The notes below the pieces were generated by a model. That model was not told where the DNA came from, did no database searches, and saw nothing but the letters and a program-made list of their open reading frames with translations. Of a DNA stretch of 64,000 nt, positions 1 to 13,346 are shown in pieces. Origin of the DNA: Gossypium raimondii (taxonomy: Eukaryota; Streptophyta; Magnoliopsida; Malvales; Malvaceae); the NCBI RefSeq assembly GCF_025698545.1, contig NC_068576.1, forward strand, positions 52,548,390 to 52,612,389, given 5' to 3'. Every line of letters begins with the position of its first letter. Position 1 is the stretch's first letter. A program made the position numbers and the translations under genes.

Positions 1-2580
1 CACATGTTTTGTCCTTCTCATTGCTGTAATTAACCCAATTCCACCACAATTACTAAAATACGCTTATTTTAATCTTTATACCTATTCCTATATATTTTAA
101 TTAAAAGTTTTTCAATTTTTTTTCTGGATTTTTATGTAATTTTCAAGTGAGTCAGATTAAAGATCGGAAACAAAATGAAAACATAAAAGATTAATTTTCG
201 GTTAAAATCGAAAAATTAATTCAATCGGTTTAGTCGATTTCGATTTAGATTCGTGCAGTTTTTCAGTTATGGGTTCGGTTTAGGTGGTTATTTCTATTGG
301 TTATTAATTTTCAAATCAATCTATTCGAAAGAATCGACTTAATTTAATATATTTTTAATTATTTATAATATATAAAATAAATATATATTATTTAAGTTCA
401 ATAACTAAAATAAATTAAGTTGATATTTAAGTTTTAATTTGATTGAATCAATTTTTATAAATTATAATCGAATTAACAAAAAAAAAAACTATTAAACCGA
501 CCGAAAAACCCAAATGCTGTGTGATAATACGGCGAAGCTAAGAAACCGAGTGCTGTAGTAGTTTGAGATTGTCTAAAACGAAGGCAGCTCATAGTTTGGA
601 GTTTAGACCGATTGGCGCCTTTGCAAGCCAAAGCACCACTCATTTTTACCTTGCCTCCCACAACACCATGCGCTTAATGCCACGTACTCGTATTAGAAAT
701 TAGTCACGCTCTTCATGCGAGCCTGTAGTTCTATAAAGGATGGGGAAAAAATGGTAAATCAAAAGTTGGGTGCAAGATTGTGTACGGAATCGACCCGTAA
801 TATATGACTATGACTAGTGTTACAACCAATCTAATACTTAAAACATTGTGTGCAAAATCATAGTTTGATGTTTTCTAATTTTATACATGATTTAATATTG
901 GGTTATTTGAAAAAATTCAACCCACAAAATGGTATTCAAATCACAAATGATAACCTTAATTAATGCATTTGACATAGAAACTAGTAAGCATTAGATTAAA
1001 TTAAAGATATAGTTGGCTAATTTGGAGTCGATTGGGACCCCTCCCTTCAACATGGAAATACACCTGTATTCAACATTTGCACACTGCATTTTCAAGAAAA
1101 ATAAAGCTGCTTGTCAATCAGAGTTTTTTTACAACACTTCACGACGAAAGCAACATAAATTGTCTTCTGCATTTTTTTTAAAAAAATAAAGAAAAATGAA
1201 TCTGAAAATATAGTTTTCCAAAATTATGAAAATTTAACAACTTTTAAAATTAAAGTCTTCATAGTCATTAAAGGTGTACATGGGTCAAGTGGGGTAAAAG
1301 ACTAATTTCAAAATACTTTTAAGTTTAAATTCATTTTGGACCAATTCGCTCACTCAAAAATTAATTTTATTATTATTAAAAGCTTCATAAAATATTTTTA
1401 ATTGATATTTTATATATTTTTAAAATTAAATTCGGTCGAAGTGCAAAAATTTTTATTTAAACCTGATCTAATTTATCAGACCAAGTTGACTACCCAATTC
1501 TTAGACAGGTCTAATTGTTATTATTAAGAATATTTATAGACTAACGAAACCTAAGGAAGTCTTAAGCTATTCGTAATTGATCCAAAATAATACTAAAAAA
1601 ATCAAATCAAAATTTACCATTCACGAGCCACAATTCTTGAATATTTTAATACTGAAGTAACTATGGGCCGCGAATTTTCTAGCCTCGTAACACATGCGTT
1701 AACTTCTCATTTATAAAAGTGCTTGATATTGAATTTTTACTTTACCCAAAAAATATTCTATACAAACGAGATCGAGTTGAGCATATAAGTTGTGCAAATG
1801 AAGTTAATCAAGCAAATTTTGACAAAAAATTAATTAAATTCAAACCAGGATTCAAGTAATAAGCTTTCCACGTTCCAATTTGATTTGAGTGATTCATAAC
1901 CCTAAAAAAAACCTAAATGATCCTACACAAGAAGACAAGAATAAAAAACGCAATCAAGTAATCAATTAAATTAGACCTTATCAAGTGCTCCTCTTGATGG
2001 AAGCTCAAATGAACAGAGAAATAACTCTTCCTTCCAGGTGAAGGAAGAATGGCAGTGCCTTCACCAAATAAATCAAGTATTAGCATTTGGGAACTCTGCC
2101 AACCATTATAAGCAATCAACACATTAGAAAATTTGTAACCAAAACAAATCTTTTTTTACCATAATTGTAACTGTTTCAGCAAGCTGAAATGAAGAACCCT
2201 TACCAGTCTAAACAGCAATTTATAATCTTATCGCCTATAACTTATGAGAATAAAATAAATATTTTTTCATAATTCCCACTTTTCTTTACATATTTTCATC
2301 ATGCCTCAAAAAAACATTTTGAGGTCTCAATGGGGCATAACCTGCAAAGCTCCTAAATTTCCAAATTCCTCAACACCATTATCATCCCCTGCAAATATGT
2401 TCTCCAAACTATTTCAGTACCAGACATAAGGATATAACCCCCCCCCCCCAAAAAAAAAAGTAAAAGAAAAACAGCATTAAAGGCTACCTTTGTATCTGGT
2501 AATGTTTTAAGGATCTAAAAGCAGGTCTATTTCTGCAGTTGAAGAAATTGCAGTTAGCAGCTAATAAATTCCTAAAACAA
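1..2580. other. AT-rich intergenic DNA, no gene supported
   Basis: Mostly AT-rich, with short ORFs only. The least AT-rich patch (about 500-700) holds a 62-codon minus-strand ORF that I do not recognise and that has no splice context I trust. A C12-then-A10 homopolymer run lies near 2438-2459. The last few hundred bases are probably the 3' UTR and downstream region of the minus-strand DUF1639 gene. Confidence 0.5.
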
Positions 2581-3328
2581 TTAAAGTTGAAATGAAAATT
2601 TTTGATCAAGTGAAAGAACCTTATTAGGAGCAGCATCAACGATACGGTAAGCTTCAGGCGTCAAGCCAACTAGCCATAACCCAGGAAAAACATTCTAAAG
2701 CATCCTCACAAGCAAAAACAAAGTTAAATTTTATGAAATGATGAAAAATATAAATTAAAACTTAGAAATATTTGCTTACATCAAGCTGTTTCTCAATGTT
2801 CTTGGGCCTTTTTTTGGGCCTTCTAGCGGGCCTTGCTCCTGTCAAGGCAAAGATATCTTCTTCAATTTCATCCTTCGATAAAGCTATACGAAACTTTCTT
2901 TTCTCTTTCTTTTCTACAACCCCTCCATTTTCAGCCAAAACCCTTGATCTAGTTGACTTCGGGGCCGCTGTTTCAGTAGTCTTTTCTGGCGGCACCGTTG
3001 TCGCTGCCGCCGCAGACGTCTCCTCCATCACCATCTTCCTCGGCCTCAAATTCCAAGGTCGCTGTACTGCAACCTCCTCCCCTTCTTCGTCGGGCTTATT
3101 TTTTTGCGGCTCTAACGACTCTTCTGCTCTTTGCTTTTGCTTTGCTTCTTTTTCTCCGTGAGCTAGTTTAATGGGTATCAGTGGAGGACAAAAGCTTAAG
3201 CGGTGAATGCGGGTAGAGCGTGATCCAACACGTTCCGGACGCAAACTGTTGTAGCCGGAATCGTATTCAGGTGAACGGCGGCGGTTTAAGTTGTGCAAGG
3301 GCCGTGACTTTATAGTTGCAGTTTCCAT
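2581..3328 (-). CDS. DUF1639 family protein, two exons
   Basis: A small plant-specific protein of unknown biochemical function. Exon 1 is 3328-2780 (183 codons) and exon 2 is 2694-2581 (37 codons plus TAA). The donor GTAAGC and the acceptor ending CTTTAG keep phase 0, giving 220 aa. Residues about 140-191 match the DUF1639 signature: a basic stretch, then KDEIEEDIF, ALTGARPARRPKKRPK, and, across the splice, QLD followed by NVFPGLWL. The N-terminal two-thirds is low-complexity and charged (E/K/R-rich), as usual in this family. I chose the start METATIK; an upstream in-frame ATG at 3370 would add a hydrophobic F/I-rich leader unlike family members. The C-terminus after FPGLWL is poorly conserved in the family, so a further exon cannot be excluded. 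Neighbours give no functional clue. Confidence 0.8.
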
Positions 3329-4149
3329 CGTAACAATAAAACGAAAAATGAAACGTATGAAAAAAAACAACTTTACATAAAACGACGAGGCTTCCTAAAC
3401 TCTAATACATTGACAGCAGCACGAAGCACACACGGTGGGGCGAGTGACGGAGCAAACGCAGAGCATCGAAACAAGACGAAAATATCACATACGTTTGTTG
3501 AAAAATAAGAGTATCTTTTGCGTAGGTCATTTATAAGAAAGCGGGATCGCCCAGGGGATTTTACGTTATTACGAATTTGGCCTTTATCTTTTCTATATTC
3601 ACATTTGTGTACCGGAAGGAAAATTAGTTTAATTATAGTTTTAGTCCTTCTATTGTATTGAAATCTGCTCTTCTTGTATGATATCATTAGCTGTTACACA
3701 AGCCAATAATAACATGAATTTTTTTATTCGATCACGTAAAAATTTAATAAATTATATTTAATTAATAATAAATTTTCATATAAATTGAATGTTAATATTA
3801 TTTTTAAAGTTACGTCATCACTTTAATAAAATCATTTAATGGTATTATCAATTTAAACCCGTTAATGAATTATAAAATAAAAATCAAATTATGTAAATTA
3901 AAATAAAACAGCGTACTAAAATCATAATTAAACCAAAATAAAATTCTATATTGTTGTTCTTTTACTTTTGACCTTAAACTGAAAACACATGTTAAGATTT
4001 CAATAAAACAATAATTTTTAAAATTAATATTTTTGGTTTTTTTTTTTTTTTGAAAATTAATCGCTAAATATGTTTTTTTTAAATCAACTATCAATTAAAA
4101 TAAAATAAAAATAATCAAGCACAAGCTAAGTGATAAAGAGGAAATATCT
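3329..4149. other. Upstream region of the DUF1639 gene, AT-rich
   Basis: The first 300 bases are relatively GC-balanced and should hold the promoter and 5' UTR of the minus-strand DUF1639 gene. The rest is AT-rich with no ORF, RNA gene or repeat that I can support. Confidence 0.45.
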
Positions 4150-4690
4150 AAACTTGTCGAGAGGCTTGTCCGGTACACCAAGTCTTATTTATTTCCTTTT
4201 TTATTCTATAATTATCTCTATTAATAACAGAAAGTAAAGCCAACAATAAAGTTAATGGAACATTAGAAAAAGAAGAGAGTGCATGAGATAAGGTGACTCG
4301 AGCTAAGCTATGAGCCACCTTATTAGCATCCATTTGAATCTAAACAATAAATAAATCATTAAATTGAGATTTTAAAAAAATGGCAATTCTGAACTAGTAA
4401 CCTAAACTTAAAATCATTACTTATCGTAGAGTTCAAGACATTAACAACTTGCAAATAATCAGATTCAACGACGATAGAGTCAAAATTTAATGTCGAAGCC
4501 AAGACAATGTCACTCTAACAAAAAAGATCTTCACCAAACGAGGCTCAAGCTTGAATGTTAACAAAGTGAGATCGACTCTTAATAAAATGACTCTCACTGT
4601 CTCAAAGTAAAACAATAAAAGAAGTGAAATCAGCCCGCAGAAATGTCGCTGCATACACATTACACTTGACCGAACCAGGTGGAGGCTATG
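4150..4690 (-). pseudogene. Degenerate RNase H-like (RVT_3) fragment, probably LINE-derived
   Basis: On the minus strand one frame reads PPPGSVKCNVYAATF near 4685-4640, then, after several stops, FDSIVVESDYLQVVNVLN near 4495-4435. After a frameshift a second frame reads MDANKVAHSLAR near 4333-4298. Order and spacing match the plant RNase H-like domain found at the 3' end of LINEs and in related dispersed genes: strand 1 with a KCNVDAA-type motif, a central VESD motif, and a terminal RDANKVAHxLAR motif. The catalytic Asp of the first motif is replaced by Tyr, and at least four stops plus one frameshift are present. It is a dead fragment. I see no reverse transcriptase next to it, so a decayed stand-alone RNase H-like gene is the alternative. 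Confidence 0.6.
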
Positions 4691-5275
4691 TTTATTTGTT
4701 ATTTTCAAATATTACTCACCAAAAAAAAATCAATTAATAGATTTTACGATTGTCATTTGCATTAAAACTAAAATTTTGAATTTAAAAAAAAAAAGCGCCA
4801 TTATAGATTATCCAATTAGTGAACATAGACTAAATCTATAACTTTACACATAATACAATATTAATGACATGGTTTTATCAAACAAACTTAACTGTTACCA
4901 TTTGTTAGGAATAAAATTTTAAAATTTGAAAAGTACAGGTACTAAAATTGATCAAATTAATGTATAAGTACTAAATCTATAATTTATACAAAGTACAGGG
5001 TCTAATAGCAGAATTTGACAGGAACAAAAACTACCGAGCTTGGGCTACCTGGCCCTTCCGACTCGACCCGAAAACGCCGATTTCGCTGGCATTTTAATTT
5101 CAAATTTCGGTATTAGTAATAGTAATAATAAAATAAAATTTCTATCCCTATTTTTGTTTTCTAATTTTAAATTGCAGCTCAATTAGCCCAGCCCTAAGCC
5201 CTTAAAGGCTTGAAAACACTCTCAAACTTTACTCGCTTTTTCCTAGGCAAATCCTTCACCAGAACTGAGAACTAA
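4691..5275. promoter_or_regulatory. Upstream/promoter region of HOS1
   Basis: About 585 bp between the RNase H relic and the HOS1 start codon. It is AT-rich up to about 5160; the last 110 bases are less biased and probably transcribed 5' UTR. I see no unambiguous TATA box. Confidence 0.4.
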
Positions 5276-8200
5276 ATGGAGAAACCGGAAATCAACGGTC
5301 CTCTTTTCCGTTCGAGCTCAATAAGCAATGGCGGCACCATTAGGTCAGCAAGTCCCGTTCTTTCTCTTCAACCCAACTTCAGTAGCCAAGCCGTTCAGGT
5401 ACTCTTCCCTAACTGTCTACTGCAAAAACCCTAGCGCCTTTACGTTTCTTTGGGTTTGACTTCTTAATTTTATTTTTGCTGCTTTGTATTGTTGCTGTAA
5501 TAAGGAAACTAAGCTCACATTTGCTTGCATAGAATCGGGCTTTACGAACCCCTTTTTGTGTGTGCAAATACTAGGGTTTTAGGTTCAATTAAGTGGATTT
5601 ATTCTTCAAAAAAAAGTTGGAAGTGAATATATAGCTGATTATGCAATGTTAGAATAAATTATAAATTTATTATATAGCTTGATAGTACTGTTTATTGGAG
5701 ATTTTTAGTATGGGAAATTATATAAGTTTTTAATTTAAATTTCAGGAAGCTTTGGAACACTTGGCATCTATCGACCTTAGTGAGTTATTCAATGAGGCGA
5801 AAATTGAGTACTGTCGAGCAACTAGAGACTTAAGAAGCTGTAGTCGATATGTACAGTATGCGTTGAACTCATGTGGACATGCTTCTCTTTGTGCGGAATG
5901 TAGTCAACGCTGTGATCTTTGTCCAATTTGTAGAACCCCATTGATAAAAAGTGGTAACGGTAGACTTCGTCTTCGCCTTTTTGATGAATGCATAGATGCT
6001 GGCCTCATCTCTAGAAGATGTGATGAGAGGTTTCAAGATAAAGAAGATAGAGATAATCAACTCACTGCTGATGTTCAACGACTTTATTCGTTTTTTGATG
6101 TAGCCTTGGAGAATAACTTGGTTTCGTTGGTCTGTCATTGTATCCTTTTGCTATTTTAATTTTTGGGCACCTTTTAGCCTTGTAGGGATTTGCTCATATT
6201 TTTATAACATATCCTGAATACAGCTGCCTTGGTTGTGCTTTAGAAAATCATGCTTCCTTTAACAGAAAACAACAGATGTTACAGATGTATGTATGGATGA
6301 AACTGCTGTTTCCAGTGATGTTGTCACTGCTTTGTTGCTGGATGAGAAGGTTGTTAAGGATTGGGTCAAGCGGACATTTAAAAACATGGCAACAGAACTT
6401 CAGCGTATATGTATCCTTGAAAATTTATGAAATGCTTTGAGAACTACGCTATTTTAGTAATTTGTATATACAATGCTTGTTGGGTGTTCCGTAACTGTTT
6501 TTATCAGATTATCTTGAGATAGAAGAGATGAAAAATCGGTTGGGTTTGCTTCTAAAATTTTCTGTACGTCTGACCAGTTTATCCAGTGTACTTGAAGTTT
6601 TGGAGTCTTCTTTCAAGGGCCGTCTTTCAGCACAGCTTCATGACTTGCACCACCTTCAAGAGAGTATATTGAAGACAAAGCAGGTTTGATTCTGTTAAGC
6701 GAATGGTTCATCATATTTTAGCATAATTTAAGAGCAATGTGATTTTAGCAAAGTCTCAGAACCTGCAATCATGAAAAGCAGCTGAGTAAAGAGTAATAGC
6801 AGTTTGAGTTCAGAATTTGTGAGAAATTAATGGCTGTCATTTGATCATTGCTCTTATTTGAACTTCTTATGACAATGTTGCTATGTCCACCTTTTGTCTT
6901 TTAGTACTGTACATTATTGTATCATTAATTTCATTGAAGACTCATTTTGACATTTCACCGGGCAAAATAAACAAAATATAGAATTTTAACGTCATGCAAT
7001 AATCATCATTTTCCACAATATTTGTTTTAATTTTCAGCATCTTGAGATCACAATATGGTGTATAAGGCACCACTTCTTGGAACAAGTGAGGTCTCGTCAT
7101 GCTGATTTCACATCCTGGCGTAATCATGTCCGTGAAAGGAAATCAGCTTCAATCGTGCGGGCGTGGCCTCCTCCTGATGTGTTAGATCTCTCAACCAACT
7201 CCACTGGACAGGAAGCTTCTCTTTTCATTGAGGATGCACTAGAAAATCTTGACATATACGAGAAGATAGGAGAAGAGTCAGATTTTGCATTTTTGCAGAA
7301 GAATGGCGCCTTGTCCTTTCTTCAGTCTAAAATAGGTGGAATTACAGGATATTATCCTTTTGAAAGTCTTCGAGCTGCTGTGGATATCCTCTTTCTACGT
7401 GGTGGTTCTGATTTGGTGGTTGCCAAGCAAGCGATTGTATCCTTCTCTTTCTAACTTGATTTTCCTTAAAGGTTTTTCTGTTGATTGGACTTTTTTTTCT
7501 TTTTTTTATTGGGCACACTCCTTTAGGTTTTCTTAACTGAGATGTAGTTTGTGTATTACCTGTTTGATCGGCATTGGAGTAGGCCGAAGGAAGAATGGAG
7601 GGACATTGTTGATGACTTTGCAGCCTCCTTTGGCATCAACAGGCATTCCTTACTTGAGTCATTCATTTTCTGTCTTCTGGATGACCACTCAGATGAAGCT
7701 TTACTGGTAATTTCTGTATCTGTTCTTATAAAAGTTTGTTTAGGTTTAAGTTCCCACACTTGCTGTGTGCGGATTTCAGATTAATTTTATAAATGTTTCC
7801 TAGGATGTTTGACCGTTAACTTCTCTGCCACTCACTACCTCATTAAATGGAGTAGTGTGATGATTACTATTGCTATTAAATTATGCTGTGGTTTTAGATT
7901 GGTAGGAGTATCCAGCTTGCTTAAGAAAGTTTTGTTGAAGCATATTGCTAAACGAATTATAATTCTAACATGCATGCCTAAGTTTTGATGGAAATTGTAC
8001 CTGTACACATAAGACTTGTATATTGCAAAATGTTCTTACTTGCTATGCAGTGGATTTTACTGTCCATGTTAGGTTCTATTTTCACCCAGAATAAAGGGTT
8101 GTTTCTTTTTTTAATTGTGAGTGCTAACTTCTAATATATTAATATCTGAGTGAACTAATATAGTTCCTCTTAACTCCTCTTTGCTAAACCCAAAAGAAAT

Positions 8201-10549
8201 GTTTGGAGTTTAAAGTACCCAAATGAATTATTTACCATATCATCGTTGTCCGTTTCTTGTGTGGAACCACCATACTTGTTTAATTTCGGGATGACAGTGA
8301 AGAACTATTGTCTGCCCTTCCAGGTTTGCTACTCACTTCTAATATAGTTCTGCATTTTGATTATTTTTTACAATCATATTTCTCAGGAATCTTGTCAACT
8401 TCTCCCTGAGATCTCTGGCCCAGAAACTCATCCAAAGATTGCACAAGTTCTGTTAGAAAGGCAGAATCCTAAGGCAGCGCAAATGGTGATACGCTGGTCT
8501 GGTCGTGATGGCGGATCACAGTTGGTTTCACTTAGTGAGGCTGTTACTATTGTTCGGGTGAAAGTGGAGTGTGGGCTTTTGACAGAAGCATTTACATATC
8601 AGCGAATGCTCTGTGCAAAAGTCCGGGAAAAGAAGTTCAAGTATGAACGCAGTGGTGATGCATTTGATGACTTGAAAGGTCAAAGCAGGTCCTGGATGGA
8701 CTGGTTAGAAGCATTGGTCACCGAATTTTGTTGTTTATGTATTAGGAGGAATATGGTTGATCGAATAATTGAGTTACCATGGAATGGTGAGGAGGAGAAA
8801 TATATACACAAATGCCTGTTAGATTGTGCCAGTGATGACCCGACAACTAGTATTGGAAGTCTCCTTGTTGTATTCTATCTTCAGGTAATGTACGGAATTA
8901 CGGAGGATCAATGAAAGGATATCTTCTTGTCTTATGTTATTTTAACTCGATATCCAGATACCATTGCATTAAATGGTAGAACATTTAGGTTTGGGCTTAT
9001 GGTTACTGTGTATGGTTGAGTACTTTGCCTATGTTTAGGCCTTAAATTGTTATTGTGATTCTCATTTTTACTGTCAGATGCTCTATAATTCTCAATTTTG
9101 GGCTGATCCAATGGGTTCTAACATCACTTTTAGGAGTATTTCCGTTCTAGGTTAAGTAGATGATTCTTTCCATGTATTAGTGTATTACCAGAGTTTATTT
9201 ACTTGCTTTCTGTTACTAATCCAGCGGTATCGATATGTTGAGGCATATCAAGTCAATGTTAAACTTTGGAGCTTGGAAGAAGACTTCATTTCAACTCATT
9301 CTGGCAATGAAGAATTTCTAGAAGCTCTATCAAGAATGGAATCACATCGTCAGAGGAGAAAAAAATTGGTTGTAAGTCGGTTTAACTTCGACAGTCATTG
9401 TTGCTGCTATAAAAGAAATTAAATTCTATCATTTCATCATTTCTCTACCGTTCTTGGTGAAGTTTGAAGGTTACTTGTAATAAGTAGATTTTATAACGTA
9501 TCTACTGACTTGCTTACTCCATCTTCAATAGGATAAAGGCATAGAATTGCTTCCCGAAGTCCTACAACAACAAGTAAAGACGGGAACATTGCCTGATATA
9601 GTAGTTGCTTCTGGCCAAGAGGATGAAATGCCAACAAGATCTGGTTCTCCAAAATCAGCGAGTTTGTTGGTTCCGTCCTCTTCTGATTCTGTTGTTCTAC
9701 GACCAGACCATATGGTGACTCCTTTGAGACCACCCGTTTCTGAAATTCCTAGAATATTGGATGGGTATGTCAACAATTCTCGTGTTGAAGCTGGTAACCA
9801 TGGATCTACATCAATACTCCAGGGGAGATTATTTGCAGATGCAGGAGTATCAAATGTTGAAATTGGCAAAAACTTCAATTTTGATAACATCTCAGGTCCT
9901 GGAATTCATCGTGTAAATCCCACATATGCTACACCATTAAAAGGTATCAATCAGAGTTCATCAAGAGAGCTTTCAAACAGACACCTACGACAAAAACAAT
10001 CTGATAAAATCATTTCAGAGGGTGAGCAAAATGGGTTTGTTAGCCAAGTTCACAGTCCAAGTCCTCCTTATTCCCGAAGAGTGACGGCTAATCCTGCTTC
10101 TACACCTAGCAGTAACTTTGGATTGTTTAAAGGTGCCGCAAATAACTTAAGTTCAAATATTTCTGGTAAGAGGGGTCAATCAGATAGAGATGATGGGGGG
10201 TGGAATGTACCTCCTACTGAAGACGTAATGGATGTCTCTTGGAGGTAAAGATTTAGATTTCTACTCTCATTCTCTTACTCTTGCAATCTCCCATGTTGTT
10301 CTTTGAATGATTCTATACGTCCTTTTAGCATCAGGTGGGGGAAAGTTTTCCTATATCATTTTGTCACTTTGTTTTCTGGATATTTGCAGCCATAGGGAGA
10401 GATCTTTTGAGGACAGAAATGCACATGTGGGGCTAAGATGGAGGTCTGATGAAACGAGCGATGATGAAGAACAGTGCCCCGACAGAACCATGGAAGTTGG
10501 TGCAACCCCTGTAAGGGGACATAGAAGGAGGAGATTCACGAGAAGATGA
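5276..10549 (+). CDS. HOS1: HOS1-type E3 ubiquitin-protein ligase / nuclear pore protein, 10 exons
   Basis: HOS1 is a RING-type E3 ligase associated with the nuclear pore. In Arabidopsis it targets ICE1 and CONSTANS, acts in cold signalling, flowering time and mRNA export, and has an ELYS-like region. Exons: 5276-5398, 5746-6139, 6276-6410, 6508-6683, 7038-7436, 7548-7706, 8387-8884, 9225-9371, 9532-10244, 10390-10549. All are GT-AG and the frame closes at 967 aa (Arabidopsis HOS1 is about 927). A variant RING is visible at residues about 64-103, with C84, H86, C90, C93, C97, C100 and C103 in SCGHASLCAECSQRCDLCPI. The ELYS-like helical region follows, up to about residue 640, then a long Ser/Pro-rich disordered segment (exon 9). 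The C-terminus is basic (GHRRRRFTRR), a likely nuclear-localisation signal. No stops or frameshifts: it looks functional. Assignment rests on near-continuous similarity to the remembered Arabidopsis protein. Confidence 0.95.
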
Positions 10550-13193
10550 AAGAACCTCATTGGCCATGTATTTCACCATTCTGTTACCTGATTCTCGTTC
10601 TTCCCATACCTAAAGCGACCTGATCCCTATAATTTTGTTGGGGGAGGGGGGGGGGGAGTATCGCTTGTGTTGCAACTGCCACCCTTTTTATTTGAGAACA
10701 AGGTACAGCTCTTCTCTTGTCTAGAAGTCATGGATATCAAAGATTCCGAGGGGCAGGTAATGAACCATACTTTGTCTTCTTGATATGAAGTTTGAGAAAC
10801 GAAAGGTCTTTGATAATTTAAATGCATCAATTAATGAAGGATGAACCATAATTTTTGTATTCTTTTCAAGACTTCTTGTTCCTTCCCGTATCAAGATAAT
10901 TGAATGTTACTATCTAGCCAATGTTGAATGTTAGATAATTGAAACAGAACGTAGAGTTATTATATTGCAGTTGGATTTAACAAGTTGTCGACCAATTACA
11001 TCCACGGTCAAAGATTTTTTTTTTTTTTTGTCTATAGTTTGAAGGGAATGAAACTCATTTAACATTGAACATGATGAATGTTAAAGGTTAAAACATTGGA
11101 TTTTATTTGCATTGTAAAGTATTGGGGGTTGCTATTTGAAACAAATAGAAAATAGTTTTAACAGATAAATATGATTTAATACCTTATGATGTAAATTATC
11201 GTGTATTAAGATTGTTTATATTTATATCATTGATAGGGAAAAAAAGGTGAGACTTGGCAGCTAGTAAAGTCTATAAACTTGGTATTAAAAATTAAAGATG
11301 CTGCTGTTGATTGTAAGATAAGTAAAAGTTCACCGAGTAGTATGTTGAGCTACATTATTTTTCATTTACATTTACGAGTTTAAGAGAAGTTATGAGTAAT
11401 TTTAGAAATTGTATAGAAAAATAGATATGATCAGAATTTATAATTAAATTATTAAAAATAAATAAAATATAGTTATAAACAATTAAAATCTTAAAAAATA
11501 AAATATAAGATATAGCTATAAAGAATTAAAAATCTTAAAAGAAATCTTGGTTTTAATTTTTTCTCAAAAATGGTTTTTTCCAAAAATACTTTTAAAAAAT
11601 ATTCTTAAACTACACCTTTAATCTGAATTTATGGGCTCAAAAAACTAAGGGAAATCGGATTATATGCAGAAAAAAAATAACTCTGTGTGGTTGAAATAGG
11701 ATAATGACCGTACATCTGTTGAGGGTAATCACGTGGATTCATTGCATTGATGTCCTCTATTTCAACAGTTGGCAGCATTTTTACACATGCCATCAAACTT
11801 GAGACCGACAGACAAAGATATCCAACACCATTTTCTCATGCTTTTTGTTTTTATTTCTTTCCTTTGCCTGCTTTTTTTCTTTTTAATAATCTAAAGCATT
11901 ATCATCTACACCAAAACTTTGGGTCAAAATTATTTTCCTCCTTTTAACTTGCTAGTGAATGTTTAATGTTTCATTTTGAATTGTGATTAAAATAAATTAT
12001 TTTGTCAAAATTTCAAATCTATATTAAATTATTATGAAACCCAATAAAAACAATATTTTAGTACAATAAATATAAAAAAGGTTAAACCTTATCAAATCTT
12101 CATGAACCAAAAGAAAAAAAAGAGAGCCTAAGACACGTATAATTTGTCATTAACATCTAAGTAATAATCTGACCCACTAAAAGATTGCTAGTACAATAAA
12201 TATATTTTTTCTTCTGCTGGGTCCGTTTTTAATGGAAAAAAATAATTGATAAAATGTTTGTGATTTTGGATAAAGTGGATAAAGCTTTGTATAATAATGT
12301 GGCCACAAAGAGAGAGGGATAAAACACAACCAAAAGCCGTGTAATAAATCCATTTATTTTTGGGTGACAACTTATCTTATATGCTATTCTAGGCTAGAAT
12401 GTACTTTTCCATAACTTTTAGTATGGTTAATCAGGATTATGAAAACTCCAAATATATTTGAAAATTTTATTTTCTTTCTAGGAACATCTCTCGCCGTCCA
12501 CGTATTCATTTAACTATGATTTATCTTCCCATCATTAATGAAGTAATATATAATTCTTCAAATTTGCAGAGTACTCGTTTTGTGATTTTTATTATTTTAT
12601 TAATTAGTTAAATTGTTATTTGTAATAACATTTTTCATGTCGGATAATCAAGTTTATAATTTAAAGTTATAATAATTTATATTTGGGTTTGCTTAATTGG
12701 TATTATAGACACCAGTTAAGAATTATTTACTTGTCATTTCCTTAGGTTTAGTTTGATGAGCGATGCGTTTAGTTTTGGCGAAGTTAAAAATAATAGTGGT
12801 AGTGAGATTAGTTATTGTAACGATAAAATTGAATACTGTAGCAGTGAAACTAGAAACAACGATTCTAACACCGTTGTAGTGATGAGGTGAATAAGTAAAA
12901 CGACTAAGAAGGGCATTACATTAACGCTTATAAATTTTTATTTTTATAAAATTATTAAAAACATTTGAAATTATAATTTTATTTAATAAGATAATCGGTA
13001 TCACAATATTTTCACAATTATTTTAATTAAATGTTTTATAATAATTTAAATTTATTTCTATAGTTAACAATGCTAAATATTATTTTAGGGAATAAAAAAG
13101 CATTATACTTGAATCCATTAAAAAAGTTGATATTATAGTAATAAAGTTAAAAAGTGAAAGGGATAAAATAAAATTCACTACACTATACTATAC
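10550..13193. other. Intergenic region between HOS1 and the MYB gene
   Basis: Begins with the HOS1 3' UTR, which includes an interrupted poly-G run near 10639-10658. The rest is AT-rich. A segment around 12740-12900 has a faint likeness to the Tourist-like MITE at 13197. No other gene or RNA is supported. Confidence 0.45.
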
Positions 13194-13196
13194 TTA

Positions 13197-13346
13197 AGGT
13201 GGGTTTGGATGAGCGGTTGGGTGTGGTGCGGTGTGTTTAGCTTATTTTTTGTCTCACGCTACAGTGTCGCTATAGTATCTAATCTCACCGCCACTGCTGT
13301 TTTTACACTAACCGCAGATATACGCACCGCCCATCCAAACCCACCC
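13197..13346. mobile_element. Tourist-like MITE, 150 bp, TSD TTA
   Basis: A near-palindromic element. It starts AGGTGGGTTTGGATGAGCGG and ends with the inverted counterpart CCGCCCATCCAAACCCACCC. The trinucleotide TTA flanks it on both sides (13194-13196 and 13347-13349), the target-site type of PIF/Harbinger (Tourist) MITEs. A second copy lies at 52874-53018. Confidence 0.75.

Noticed and set aside
473-661. 62-codon minus-strand ORF in a less AT-rich patch
   Set aside because: No similarity recognised and no supporting gene structure; left as unannotated.
1913-2122. Minus-strand ORF downstream of the DUF1639 gene as an extra exon
   Set aside because: No acceptor and frame that continue the DUF1639 reading, and no family similarity.
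2772-3161. 129-codon plus-strand ORF
   Set aside because: Antisense shadow of the DUF1639 exon, which has clear family motifs on the other strand.
12740-12900. Possible third Tourist-like MITE
   Set aside because: Only a weak match to the left end and interior; no matching right end or TTA/TAA duplication.
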